Assembly: GCA_050260675.1 (NCBI GenBank) | Contig: JBLNCN010000011.1 | Location: 248,001-312,000 of the forward strand | DNA length: 64,000 nucleotides | Source: JBBDIP01 sp050260675 | Lineage (GTDB): Bacteria; Bacillota; Sulfobacillia; Fermentithermobacillales; Fermentithermobacillaceae | Direction: 5' to 3' | Part shown: positions 1-7,813 of the stretch, piece by piece | Numbering within the stretch: position 1 is the first letter of the stretch | Layout: every line of letters begins with the position of its first letter | The notes under the pieces: model-generated | The model's input: the letters and a program-made list of their open reading frames with translations, nothing else | What the model was told of the DNA's origin: nothing | The model's database searches: none | Program-made: the position numbers and the translations under genes

Positions 1-66
1 CTCTGAAACGAAATTCGTGAGAAATGATCAGAGCTACTCCCAGATGACGTCGGGAGACCAATCTCG

Positions 67-426
67 TCACTCCCGGGCCTCCCATATCCTGCCCCGGTAA
101 TGGTCTTTGAGCAGGCTGATGGGCTCGCTGGCGAAGTCGCCTGCCGCGCCGAGATCGAATCCGAACAGGATGTCCCCGCTGGAACCGCATGCGACGGACT
201 TGACCGAAGCGGACTGCGAATCACCCGATACAAGCAGCATCAGCGCCAGTTGGTTCTTGACTCTCATGAAATAGTGCTGGTATAGGAGGACGGCGATGTA
301 GGTCTGCCCGTCGGCCCCCCGGTACACGTCCTCACTGACCAGTTCGACGTGGGACATCCCGTCCCGAAGCACCTGGTGGACCTCCTGGGCGCTGGCGCTG
401 ATCCTTACCGTGAACTCGGCTGCCAC
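67..426 (-). CDS. hypothetical protein, DUF6054-like
   Basis: Small soluble protein of about 119 residues with no signal peptide or membrane segment. Its length and its run of short beta-strand-like stretches resemble the DUF6054 family of Bacillota, whose function is unknown; this is recalled resemblance, not a search. I chose the GTG start because GGAAGGAG lies 8 bases before it; an in-frame ATG 24 bases further up (450) lies upstream of that site and has none of its own. It stands alone, with the divergent toxin-antitoxin pair upstream. Confidence 0.6.
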   Translation of the reverse strand: MAAEFTVRISASAQEVHQVLRDGMSHVELVSEDVYRGADGQTYIAVLLYQHYFMRVKNQLALMLLVSGDSQSASVKSVACGSSGDILFGFDLGAAGDFASEPISLLKDHYRGRIWEARE

Positions 427-649
427 GACAACCACTCCTTCCCCATCCATCTACATGATATACCGCGGGGGGAGTTCAGTGGTTTCGGAGGGACGGCGCG
501 ACGTGCCCTGATAATCAGAGGTTGAGGTCATTGTCGACAAGATTGATGAGAGTACATGGATTCCAATACAATGGGGTAGGAAAGTAGGGAATTCGGAGTG
601 TAAGGGCTTGATTCCTCAGCACCATCCCAGTGAACGGAGGGTCTGCGTG

Positions 650-1000
650 ATGACGAAGGAAAACATGCGTGAGCCGAAGTGGGACGTGAAAGTCACATCC
701 AAAGGCCAGATCACGCTGCCAAAAGAAGCTCGCGACATAATGATGGTCCGGGAAGGAGATCACCTGGAGGCCAGCATGCAAGACGACTCAATAGTGCTTA
801 GGCGCCGCGATGACATCCCCGAAGGTGAGAAGGTGCGGGCCAATGCGCTTCGGGGGTTGAAAGCGCTGGGGATAGACCCCGACGTGCCGCACCCAGAGCT
901 ATCTCCCGCCAACGTAAGGAAGAGGATGCCTAAGCTGAAGACCAGCATGGCAGACCGGATCCGCGCCCAACGAGAAGGACGAGAGGAGCCGCGAACATGA
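650..1000 (+). CDS. AbrB/MazE-type antitoxin (SpoVT-AbrB fold)
   Basis: The N-terminal half carries the swapped-hairpin AbrB signature (WDVKVTSKGQITLPKEAR, then a GDHLEA segment), a DNA-binding fold used by VapB/MazE antitoxins. The C-terminal half is charged and probably wraps around the toxin. It overlaps the downstream PIN gene by 4 bases (ATGA), the usual antitoxin-first order. GGAGG at 636-640 supports the ATG at 650, or the adjacent GTG at 647. Inference: it represses its own operon and neutralises the PIN nuclease. The assignment to the fold is firm; the partner follows from the overlap. Confidence 0.85.
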   Translation: MTKENMREPKWDVKVTSKGQITLPKEARDIMMVREGDHLEASMQDDSIVLRRRDDIPEGEKVRANALRGLKALGIDPDVPHPELSPANVRKRMPKLKTSMADRIRAQREGREEPRT

Positions 1001-1443
1001 CGACCTACTTCGTAGATACCAGCGCCTTGTTCAAGCGTTATGTTCCTGAGGAAGGATCGGAGTGGCTCGATCAGCTTCTTACAGACGGAACCCAGGTGTT
1101 CATCTCCACCTTAACCATAGTAGAGCTGGCCTCCAACCTTCAGAGACTGCAGTCCGTCGACAGACTCATCGACCAATCCCAGTTCTCGGACGCCTGGGCC
1201 GCCTTCTCGCTGGATCTGGCCGCCGGCAGACTCGAAGTCGTTGGCGTGTCGCCTGCCGTAGTGGATATGGCAACCCGTCTGTTGATGGATCGGTACATAA
1301 CGCCCATTGACGCGATTCAGCTCTCGACAGCCCTATACCTGGGAGAGGATGCTATCGTAGTCTCCTCTGACCACAAGATGAACTCGCTCGTCCGTGCCCT
1401 GGGGATGGGGTTTGTGGACCCGGCCCGGGCGGCTCGACCCTGA
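997..1443 (+). CDS. PIN-domain ribonuclease toxin (VapC-like)
   Basis: 148-residue PIN-domain protein. The acidic metal-binding residues are visible in order: the Asp in FVDTSALFKRY near residue 7, the Glu in TIVELASNL near residue 43, the Asp in PIDAIQLSTAL and the Asp in VVSSDHKM. VapC toxins use this set to bind Mg/Mn and cut tRNA or rRNA. It is translationally coupled to the AbrB-type antitoxin through an ATGA overlap. Length and catalytic set look complete, so the module is probably active, unlike the second module at 6.9-7.7 kb. The RNA target cannot be read from sequence. Confidence 0.87.
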   Translation: MTTYFVDTSALFKRYVPEEGSEWLDQLLTDGTQVFISTLTIVELASNLQRLQSVDRLIDQSQFSDAWAAFSLDLAAGRLEVVGVSPAVVDMATRLLMDRYITPIDAIQLSTALYLGEDAIVVSSDHKMNSLVRALGMGFVDPARAARP

Positions 1444-1450
1444 CCTCCGC

Positions 1451-2428
1451 CTAGTTCCTGAGAGTCTTTTTCAGGAGGACTTTCCCCGGCCGCGATCGGA
1501 AACCCATCCGCTGGTTCAGATGCAGGATCGCGGGGTTATCTGGGTCGTTGGTTGTCCTCAACGACTTGGCGCCCGCCTTAGCCGCTGCCGCGGTGCTCGC
1601 CACTTTGGTGGCCAGGCCTACGCCCTTACCTCTATACTCCTTGAGTACAGCAGTGTACTCGACAAGGGCGCTCTGCCCGTCGACGACGGGCATCCATACG
1701 TCGCTGTAACCGATAACCTTACCGTCGTGGATTGCCACGGCAAAAACCTTGCGCGATGCGCTTTCCTCGTACTCCCGCACCCATGATTTGTAGTCCAGGT
1801 CTGCGGCATCCGGAGACCGGAATGGCACATCGCGGTGGGTGGCTCGCGCTACCTGAAACAAGCCCTGCATATAAGGACCGATTCCGTCATCCCAGATCGT
1901 GCGGATCTCGATGCCAGCCAGCCTCAAATGTTCGAGATCGGCGCTGAACTGCTCTTCATCAAATCCGGACAGATCCAGTTCTGAGACGGGCCGCTCCCTG
2001 ACCACGACGTATCCCCTTTTCTCGGCCCACTGGATGGAGTCCTTATCAGCGCTTCTGCCCCACGCATGGATGGCCTTCGGATTGTCCCGCTTCACCTGCG
2101 TCTCCAGGTAATCCAGCATGAAGGAGCCGATACCCATGCGGCGTTTGGACGGGACGACAGTCAGGCGTATGTGCCGTTCATCAGGCGCAAGCCAGCGTCC
2201 TTTGCCCCACGTGCCCCATCCGAGAAATGCAGGGGTCTCGCTTCCCTCTGGATGACGTTCCTCAATCACGATCCATTCAATGGGGAACTCCGGATCCGCC
2301 CTGTCCAACGTCACCCATTCGCGGATCTGGTCTTCGGAGATTGGCTCAAGCCGGACGCCTGATTCGGTCGCGGCGATTATGGAGAAGTCGTCTTCGGTTA
2401 CGGGACGAATCACCCAGTTGGGGTGCAT
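1451..2428 (-). CDS. tandem GNAT-family N-acetyltransferase
   Basis: 325 residues with two GNAT folds. The first half has the acetyl-CoA loop RRMGIGSFMLDYLE near residues 95-108. The second has a matching loop (EYRGKGVGLATKVA) near 265-278, followed by NDPDNPAILHLNQRMGF, the classic C-terminal GNAT motif. Tandem GNAT proteins acetylate small molecules or antibiotics, often with only one active half; the substrate is unknown. The ATG start follows GGGAGG at a good distance. It converges on the PIN toxin gene with a gap of 7 bases, so the two probably share a termination zone. Confidence 0.85.
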   Translation of the reverse strand: MHPNWVIRPVTEDDFSIIAATESGVRLEPISEDQIREWVTLDRADPEFPIEWIVIEERHPEGSETPAFLGWGTWGKGRWLAPDERHIRLTVVPSKRRMGIGSFMLDYLETQVKRDNPKAIHAWGRSADKDSIQWAEKRGYVVVRERPVSELDLSGFDEEQFSADLEHLRLAGIEIRTIWDDGIGPYMQGLFQVARATHRDVPFRSPDAADLDYKSWVREYEESASRKVFAVAIHDGKVIGYSDVWMPVVDGQSALVEYTAVLKEYRGKGVGLATKVASTAAAAKAGAKSLRTTNDPDNPAILHLNQRMGFRSRPGKVLLKKTLRN

Positions 2429-2533
2429 AGCGCCACCTCCCGGCGGGCCTAGCCGCCTCGGATAGTCTATCAGTTGTAGACTCTAGCAGGGATATGTCGG
2501 AAAAACCCGCAATTCATTCTTGGGGGGGGATTG

Positions 2534-3226
2534 CTACCCCCTCCGTCTGGAGACCGGGAGGATCTCGGCGATGATGGGCTGCTCGGATAGCCGTTCCAGC
2601 AGTGCATCTACATCCGCCGAGCCTGCAATGGCAAGACGGATGCCGACCAACCCGTCGCCGACCCCGCGCCGGAGTTCAACCGACTCGATGTTGAACCCGG
2701 CGTTCGCGATGAGCGTACTAACTTGGGCAAGGACGCCTCGCCTGTCCGCGCATATCAGGTCCAGGGGGATAGTGTCACGTTTGGACCGGAGCAAACGGCG
2801 CTCGACCAGATCAAGTCCGTACATTGTCAAGAGCCCGGCGCAGGTTGCCAGGACGGCCATCCAGATCATCCCTGCTCCTGCGGCTAGTCCGATCCCCGAG
2901 GATAGCCAGAGTCCTGCCGCGGTGGTGAGTCCGCGGACAACGTCCCGCTTCACGAATATGAGTCCGCCGCCAAGGAAGCCTATCCCGCTCACGACCTGCG
3001 CCGCTATCCTGGCGGGATCCGCGGGGCGCCCGCCTGCAGCGAGATCCCCGAAACCATACTGGCTGACTACCATCATTAGGGCAGAACCCAGCCCCACGAG
3101 CGTGTAGGTGCGCAGCCCGGCATCTTTGTTGTGGACCTCGCGCTCAAGGCCCAAAAGCGCGGCGAGCAGCCCGGATAGCAAGACGCGCCCGGCCAGTTCC
3201 AGCGACAAGCGAACCTCGTAGGTCAT
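2534..3226 (-). CDS. MgtC/SapB family membrane protein
   Basis: 230-residue integral membrane protein. Four to five hydrophobic helices fill residues 10-150, with the family hallmarks GLEREVHNKDAGLRTYTLVG (near 27-46) and VSGIGFLGGGLIFVK (near 79-93). The last 75 residues form an ACT-like cytoplasmic domain (IPLDLICADRRGVLAQVSTL). MgtC proteins are linked to growth under low magnesium and to control of ATP synthase or ion balance; which applies here is unknown. The ATG start has GGAGG 7 bases before it. It is divergent from the SLH-protein gene across a 230-base pyrimidine-rich gap. Confidence 0.9.
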   Translation of the reverse strand: MTYEVRLSLELAGRVLLSGLLAALLGLEREVHNKDAGLRTYTLVGLGSALMMVVSQYGFGDLAAGGRPADPARIAAQVVSGIGFLGGGLIFVKRDVVRGLTTAAGLWLSSGIGLAAGAGMIWMAVLATCAGLLTMYGLDLVERRLLRSKRDTIPLDLICADRRGVLAQVSTLIANAGFNIESVELRRGVGDGLVGIRLAIAGSADVDALLERLSEQPIIAEILPVSRRRG

Positions 3227-3459
3227 GAATCCACCTCCTCGGAGGGAATCACTGCCTCAAGCATCCACATCCAATCTTTCCCCGCAAGCGACGCCTCGTC
3301 CTTCCGTCTTGTCGCTCCGCCTCTCCCTTCCGCTACTCGCCCTTCTGCCACTCTGTCCTTTGGTCTCCTCGCCCTTCCACCGCCATCCCCTCCCTGTTTT
3401 GGAACAAGCGCCGGGCCCCCGTAGTCCAACCAGATGAAAACACCAAGGGAGGCACGTTA

Positions 3460-4485
3460 ATGAAACCGCTGTTCCGCACGTCAATTGCTCTTCTCACGTT
3501 GCTCCTCCTGGTGCCCATGTTGGTAGCGGCGGATGCCCCTGACGCAAGTCCGGTACTGGCTCCGGAGATGCCCAACGTGGCTCCGGGGATTCCCAGTCCG
3601 ACCCCGACGGACCCGACGATCAGGGATAACCCCGTGGAGCATCCGAGGCCGGACTGGTCTTGGGCCCCGTTCGGTTTCGCTACCACCAGATCCCTGTACC
3701 TGTTGGGCCAGCCCGTAACGTTCACCTACAGGAACGACACCGCTAGAGACGTCGAGCTCCCCGGCGGCGCGCCCTGGGTTATTGAGGATGAGAACGGCAA
3801 TATCGTCCTCGCCCCCATAAGCACGATGATCCTCATTTATGTGAGGCCCGGCGAAGCGTATGGATGGACCTGGGACCAGAAAGACGGGGACGGCAAACAG
3901 GTTGACCCCGGAACCTACACAGTGGTCCTGACCACTTCAGCGGGCACCAGCAGGGCCACGTTCAGCATCGGATCCGTCAAGGCGGACCCCAATGCCGGAG
4001 AGTCAACGCCCCCGGCCCCGCCTGCAGTGTCTTCAGATCTGCCTTTCTCCGACGTCACCGGTGCAGACCAAGCCGACTCCTATATCGCAGCCCTGAAGGC
4101 AAAAGGTGTAGTGAACGGCAGGGGCGGCGATAAGTTCGAGCCCGACCGCATGGTGACCCGCGCCGAGTTCATCGCGATGCTGCTCCGCGCCTTTGAAGTT
4201 GAGCCGCTGGCCGAGGATACCGAGACTGAGTTTGCAGCGGTGTCCAGGGATCACTGGTCCTTCGGCTACATCGCTAAGGCGTATGAACTGGGGTTCTTGG
4301 ATATGGTCCAGCCTGTGGAGGACGGCGATGACTTTGGCCCGGACTTCGCGATAACCGAGGCTGAGATGAACCGGATTGTCGTGAACGCAACCACCGGCGA
4401 CGCCGCCTCTTCGGGGGCGCTTGCGCCCGTGTCGCGCCGCCAGGCCTGCATCGTCATCTATAACCTGATGGATCACTCGGAGTAA
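3460..4485 (+). CDS. secreted BsuPI-domain protein with C-terminal SLH repeats
   Basis: 341-residue exported protein. A signal peptide covers about residues 1-25. Residues 70-170 match the BsuPI (intracellular proteinase inhibitor) beta-sandwich: TFTYRNDTARDVELPGG, and further on GWTWDQKDGDGKQVDPGTY. Two SLH motifs follow (DLPFSDVTGADQADSYIAAL and SRDHWSFGYIAKAYELGFLD) with a degenerate third at the end. SLH domains anchor proteins to secondary wall polymer, so the protein is likely wall-bound. Whether it inhibits a protease is unknown; isolated BsuPI domains are often of unknown function. GGGAGG lies 7 bases before the ATG. Its last 12 codons are echoed 23 bases after the stop. Confidence 0.88.
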   Translation: MKPLFRTSIALLTLLLLVPMLVAADAPDASPVLAPEMPNVAPGIPSPTPTDPTIRDNPVEHPRPDWSWAPFGFATTRSLYLLGQPVTFTYRNDTARDVELPGGAPWVIEDENGNIVLAPISTMILIYVRPGEAYGWTWDQKDGDGKQVDPGTYTVVLTTSAGTSRATFSIGSVKADPNAGESTPPAPPAVSSDLPFSDVTGADQADSYIAALKAKGVVNGRGGDKFEPDRMVTRAEFIAMLLRAFEVEPLAEDTETEFAAVSRDHWSFGYIAKAYELGFLDMVQPVEDGDDFGPDFAITEAEMNRIVVNATTGDAASSGALAPVSRRQACIVIYNLMDHSE

Positions 4486-4507
4486 CCGGCGCCGCGTAAT
4501 ATCGCGC

Positions 4508-4543
4508 GTCATCATCTACAACCTAATGGACCACTCTGAGTAG
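4508..4543 (+). pseudogene. relic of the 3' end of a second SLH-protein gene
   Basis: Thirty-six bases that read VIIYNLMDHSE plus a TAG stop in one frame. They mirror the end of the preceding gene (IVIYNLMDHSE, TAA) at 29 of 36 positions. Five of the seven differences are silent third-base changes and the other two only swap Ile and Val. This pattern is expected if the copy diverged while coding, so I read it as the tail of a deleted tandem paralogue rather than a fresh slippage event. No start or upstream coding sequence remains. Confidence 0.55.
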
Positions 4544-4631
4544 ATGCCATCGCGGGTCTCCCGCTGCGCCTAGCAGAAGAAGTCACAAAACATCACACGT
4601 TTAGCGGCAAGACGTCTTGGGCAAGATACGA

Positions 4632-4723
4632 AGGCAGGCGCGTTTGGTCGAAACGCGCCTGCCTACTTTGCGGGCATGTCTCGCGTCTGCGCGCCTGCCT
4701 CCTTTGCGCGCCTGCCTCCTTTA
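4632..4723 (+). repeat. perfect 14-bp hairpin followed by copies of its right arm
   Basis: 4632-4645 and 4651-4664 form a perfect 14-bp inverted repeat around the loop ggtcg. The 16 bases beginning in the right arm (4655-4670) recur at 4691-4706 and 4708-4723, the last two in tandem with a 17-base period. The hairpin may end transcription of the SLH gene, but no T-run follows. The whole gap 4486-4822 holds only the SLH tail relic, this structure and the ribosome site of the next gene. Confidence 0.6.
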
Positions 4724-4822
4724 TCACCTTAACTCTGTCTAAACTCCCTTCGTAGAAGTGCCGATGCAAAAAGTAGCAGCACATCACAACACCGCCGCAC
4801 TTCCATTGGAGGACGCAGCCGG

Positions 4823-6808
4823 GTGACATCACGGGTCGGACCAACGCCCCCAGCTAGGGCCTACCAGACCACCGGGACAGCGAAGCAGAACCGCTTCGTG
4901 ACCGGCGCTGTCGCCTCCGTCGCGCTCATCATCGGCCTGGCTGTCACGATCCTCGTGATGATGCGAGTCACTGCCGACAACAAGGAAAGCCTTGTTCAGA
5001 GAGCCCTGACCGCCGCCGCCGTTCTGGATCGCGAGTCAGTGGCTCGTCTAGCATTCATGGCCCAGTCCGGCGATACCGCCGGCATGAGTGCCTCAAGCGA
5101 GCTCGTCTTCGTAAGGGAGCAACTCCAAGCGATACGCGTAGCCAACCGGGGATGCCGTTTTGTGTACCTGCTCGGTGAAATAGACGGAAATCCCGTCTAC
5201 CTGGCCGACGCCGAGGATGTTGACTCACCTGCATACTCCTCGCCCGGAGAGAGTTTTGGGGAGGTTCCCGCGCAGGTAGAGGAAACACTCAGACAGGGTA
5301 GACCCTACGTCACCGGCCCGGCCCTGAATCAATTCGGCGTCTGGGTCTCCGCGTTCGCCCCCATCCGCGATGCAGCCACGGGGGACATTATCGCAGTGCT
5401 CGGCATAGACGTAGCCGCCCAGGACTGGGTCATGAAATCTCTCCCCTACGGACTGGTCACCGCGGTTGGCAGCGCTCTCATCCTAGTGCTCCTTGTTTCA
5501 GCGATAAGGGTCCGTCAGAAGGAGTCGGAGGCCGAACTCCTCCATTACGCCAGCCACGACTTCCTAACTGACCTGCCGAACCGCTACGCGCTTGAACTGT
5601 TCCTGAAAGAAACCCTGACCGGGCGCTGGAAGGACCAAAGGAGCAGCATCGCCATAGTGGACATCGACCACTTCAAGGTGGTCAACGACTCCTTCACCCA
5701 CGCCGAAGGAGACAGAGTTCTGGTTCTCGTCGCGGGCGTCGTCAAGTCGCAACTGAGGGAGCAGGATTTCATTGCAAGGCTGGGAGGCGACGAGTTCGCC
5801 ATCGTGTTCCCGGGCACTCCGCTTGCCGAGGCGCGGGAGATCGTGAGGTCGATCAGGGAATCGGTCCAAGCCAACCACTTCTCTGCCGGTGACAGGCGTC
5901 TGGACCTCACCGTCAGCATCGGCCTTGCCCAGACCAGCAGGCCCCCCGCGGCGAACCCCGAGCTCACGCTGTCCCGAGCGGACATGGCCCTCTTCGCGGC
6001 AAAGCGAACAGGGCGCAACAAAGTGGTGACCTACGACCGTGACCTTGAGCCGGAGATCGCACAGGTCGATGTGCAGAGGGTGATCCCCCTCATTAAGAAC
6101 GCGATCCTGGCAGGGGATCTGGTAATCCACCTTCAGCCCATCGTGCACTCGACCTCAGGAGATGTCTCCTGCTACGAGGTGCTTTCCCGGATAAGGGATC
6201 AGGACGGGACTCTCATCTACCCGGGGGTGTTTCTTCCCGTGGCGGAGCAGTTCGGTCTCATCTCAGAGCTGGACCGCAAGGTAGTGAGGTCCGCCATCGA
6301 GATGCTGGAAGACCGCCCCAACCTCCGTCTTTTCGTGAACCTATCCCAGGCCAGCGTGGGCGATGCGGATGTCCTGGAGTTCATCAAGCATTCGCTGGAC
6401 GGGACTTGGATAGACCCATCCAGGCTGGGCTTTGAGATCAGCGAGACGGCGGCCTTCACCGAGTCGTCTGTCGTCGCGGTTTGGGTTGGACAGCTCAAAG
6501 CGCTTGGCTGTCCAATCGCCCTTGACGACTTCGGAGCAGGTTACTCGTCATTCCTGAGGCTCGGCAACATGCCTGTGGACGTCCTCAAGATCGACGGCTC
6601 GTTTGTCCGGGACATGGATGTGGAGTCCAGCCACAAAGCCTTCGTACAGGCCATGAACGACATGGCTCACGCTGTGGGCAAGAAAACGGTCGCCGAGTTC
6701 GTGGAAAACGAGCGGATTCAGGCCATCGTCAAAGAATTGGGCGTGGACTTCTTCCAAGGTTACAGCCTCGGCAAACCGGCGCCCCTCGAAGAGTGGCACC
6801 AGAGCTAA
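4823..6808 (+). CDS. membrane-bound GGDEF-EAL cyclic-di-GMP enzyme
   Basis: 661 residues. A membrane helix near 25-46 and a second near 206-228 bracket an extracytoplasmic sensor domain of about 155 residues with a Cache-like look. The GGDEF domain (near 245-400) keeps the full motif RLGGDEFAIVF. The EAL domain (near 415-655) starts with EVLSR in place of EALLR, and retains EISET, LDDFGAGYSS, LKIDGSFVRD and DFFQGYSLGKP. It probably makes and/or degrades c-di-GMP; which activity dominates is unclear. The GTG start follows GGAGG (4808-4812) by 10 bases. The gene stands alone and could act on the Tad pilus locus at 10-18 kb. Confidence 0.92.
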   Translation: MTSRVGPTPPARAYQTTGTAKQNRFVTGAVASVALIIGLAVTILVMMRVTADNKESLVQRALTAAAVLDRESVARLAFMAQSGDTAGMSASSELVFVREQLQAIRVANRGCRFVYLLGEIDGNPVYLADAEDVDSPAYSSPGESFGEVPAQVEETLRQGRPYVTGPALNQFGVWVSAFAPIRDAATGDIIAVLGIDVAAQDWVMKSLPYGLVTAVGSALILVLLVSAIRVRQKESEAELLHYASHDFLTDLPNRYALELFLKETLTGRWKDQRSSIAIVDIDHFKVVNDSFTHAEGDRVLVLVAGVVKSQLREQDFIARLGGDEFAIVFPGTPLAEAREIVRSIRESVQANHFSAGDRRLDLTVSIGLAQTSRPPAANPELTLSRADMALFAAKRTGRNKVVTYDRDLEPEIAQVDVQRVIPLIKNAILAGDLVIHLQPIVHSTSGDVSCYEVLSRIRDQDGTLIYPGVFLPVAEQFGLISELDRKVVRSAIEMLEDRPNLRLFVNLSQASVGDADVLEFIKHSLDGTWIDPSRLGFEISETAAFTESSVVAVWVGQLKALGCPIALDDFGAGYSSFLRLGNMPVDVLKIDGSFVRDMDVESSHKAFVQAMNDMAHAVGKKTVAEFVENERIQAIVKELGVDFFQGYSLGKPAPLEEWHQS

Positions 6809-6886
6809 CCCACTCGACACCTTTCGCTTGATGAGGCGCCCCTCACCCGGATACGATCATTGTGACCACATGTAGTCACGAGCGGG

Positions 6887-7360
6887 GTGATTGTATTGGC
6901 GCGAAAACCCTCTGGCCGATCCTCCGGAATCACCGGGCGCGGGGACAAGTGTCTACCGAGTGAGAAGAGCCAACGCTTCAGGCAGAAAGCGAACCGCGAC
7001 AATAGTGAGATCCTGTGCTCCAGAGACAGTGAGCAGGCCTCACACGAGCACCCCAATGAGAGCCAATGGCGGTTTGATGGTCCATACCTTGGAGTCCGAG
7101 ACGCCAAGGCTAACTTAAGTTGGGCGCTCCGTGAGGTCAAACAGGGTAAAGAAGTTGTGATTACCGAGTATGGAACTCCCGTCGCACGTCTTGTGCCCGC
7201 AAGACCCCTTACCCTTGAGGAGAGGCTTGCGGAGATGGAGGCCCGGGGCGAGGTCGAACCCGCTTCGCCGCCCAGGAAGAGCATTGCCCTGCCCCTGAAG
7301 ATCCCCGGCGACATTGCCTTGAAGCTTCTCGAGGAGGAGTCCATGTTATGTCCACCCTGA
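6887..7360 (+). CDS. Phd/YefM-type antitoxin, start probably damaged
   Basis: From about 7085 the reading is clearly Phd/YefM: LGVRDAKANLSWALREVKQG, then VVITEYGTPVARLVPARP. The upstream 65 codons (from GTG 6887) look non-coding, and no ATG, GTG or TTG lies in frame near the conserved domain. In the neighbouring frame, ATG 7077 reads MVHT and would join GVRDAK perfectly if one base were added near 7088. I infer a one-base deletion that broke the true start. The gene overlaps the truncated PIN gene by 13 bases. The domain call is firm; the start and functional state are not. Confidence 0.6.
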   Translation: MIVLARKPSGRSSGITGRGDKCLPSEKSQRFRQKANRDNSEILCSRDSEQASHEHPNESQWRFDGPYLGVRDAKANLSWALREVKQGKEVVITEYGTPVARLVPARPLTLEERLAEMEARGEVEPASPPRKSIALPLKIPGDIALKLLEEESMLCPP

Positions 7361-7656
7361 CTTTCGCCGAAACACTCTCGGTACTGCGCCGGATGAGATC
7401 TGCTGGGGTTATCGATGAGGCGACGCTACAAGATGCGCTTGACCTGATCCGCCACCTACCCTGGCGCCGCTTTCCACAGGGTCCCGCTTGGGACGACATT
7501 GCATCCGTATCTTCCACCTATGGACTTCGTGGCGCAGATCTGTGGCACCTATGCACAGCTCTGACGCTGAAAAAGCGGTTGCTTCCATCCTTGCGGCTCC
7601 TGAGTTATGATTCAAAGCTGGTGGCAGCGGCGGCAGAGGTAGACCTTGCCCCATAG
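7348..7656 (+). CDS. PIN-domain toxin lacking its N-terminal third
   Basis: 102 residues matching the C-terminal two thirds of a PIN toxin: STLTFAETLSVLRRM (second acidic residue), GLRGADLWHLCTALTLKK, and RLLSYDSKLVAAA (last Asp). The first strand with the nucleophile-coordinating Asp (the VDTSAL motif) is missing, so about 40 residues have been lost at the antitoxin junction. GAGGAGGAG before the ATG could still allow translation. Without the first Asp, nuclease activity is unlikely. Together with the damaged antitoxin this is a decaying module. Confidence 0.6.
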   Translation: MSTLTFAETLSVLRRMRSAGVIDEATLQDALDLIRHLPWRRFPQGPAWDDIASVSSTYGLRGADLWHLCTALTLKKRLLPSLRLLSYDSKLVAAAAEVDLAP

Positions 7657-7724
7657 ATGCCTTTACGACGATGAGAGCCCCCACAACGGGGGCCCTTTCG
7701 ATTCAGCACCCAGGTACTTGTCGC

Positions 7725-7813
7725 GTCAGGCGGGCTTGCCCCGTTAGGCGAGCTTACGCCATCTGGCGAACTTACCCCATAAGGGGGCTTACCTCATCAA
7801 GCGAACTTACCCC
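7725..7813. repeat. five-unit 17-18-bp degenerate tandem array overlapping a gene end
   Basis: Units begin at 7725, 7743, 7761, 7779 and 7796 and share a core like ggcgaacttacccc on the top strand. The last unit holds the final codons and stop of the leftward PLP-enzyme gene (Gly-Lys-Phe-Ala-stop). The unit at 7761 still reads Gly-Lys-Phe-Ala in the same sense. The array therefore looks like a repeated gene tail. A small 6-bp GC hairpin at 7677-7693 lies just before it. Confidence 0.65.

Noticed and set aside
7725..7813. Possible CRISPR array
   Set aside because: Units are only 17-18 bases, degenerate and directly abutting, with no spacers and no cas genes in the window. The same holds for the other short arrays.
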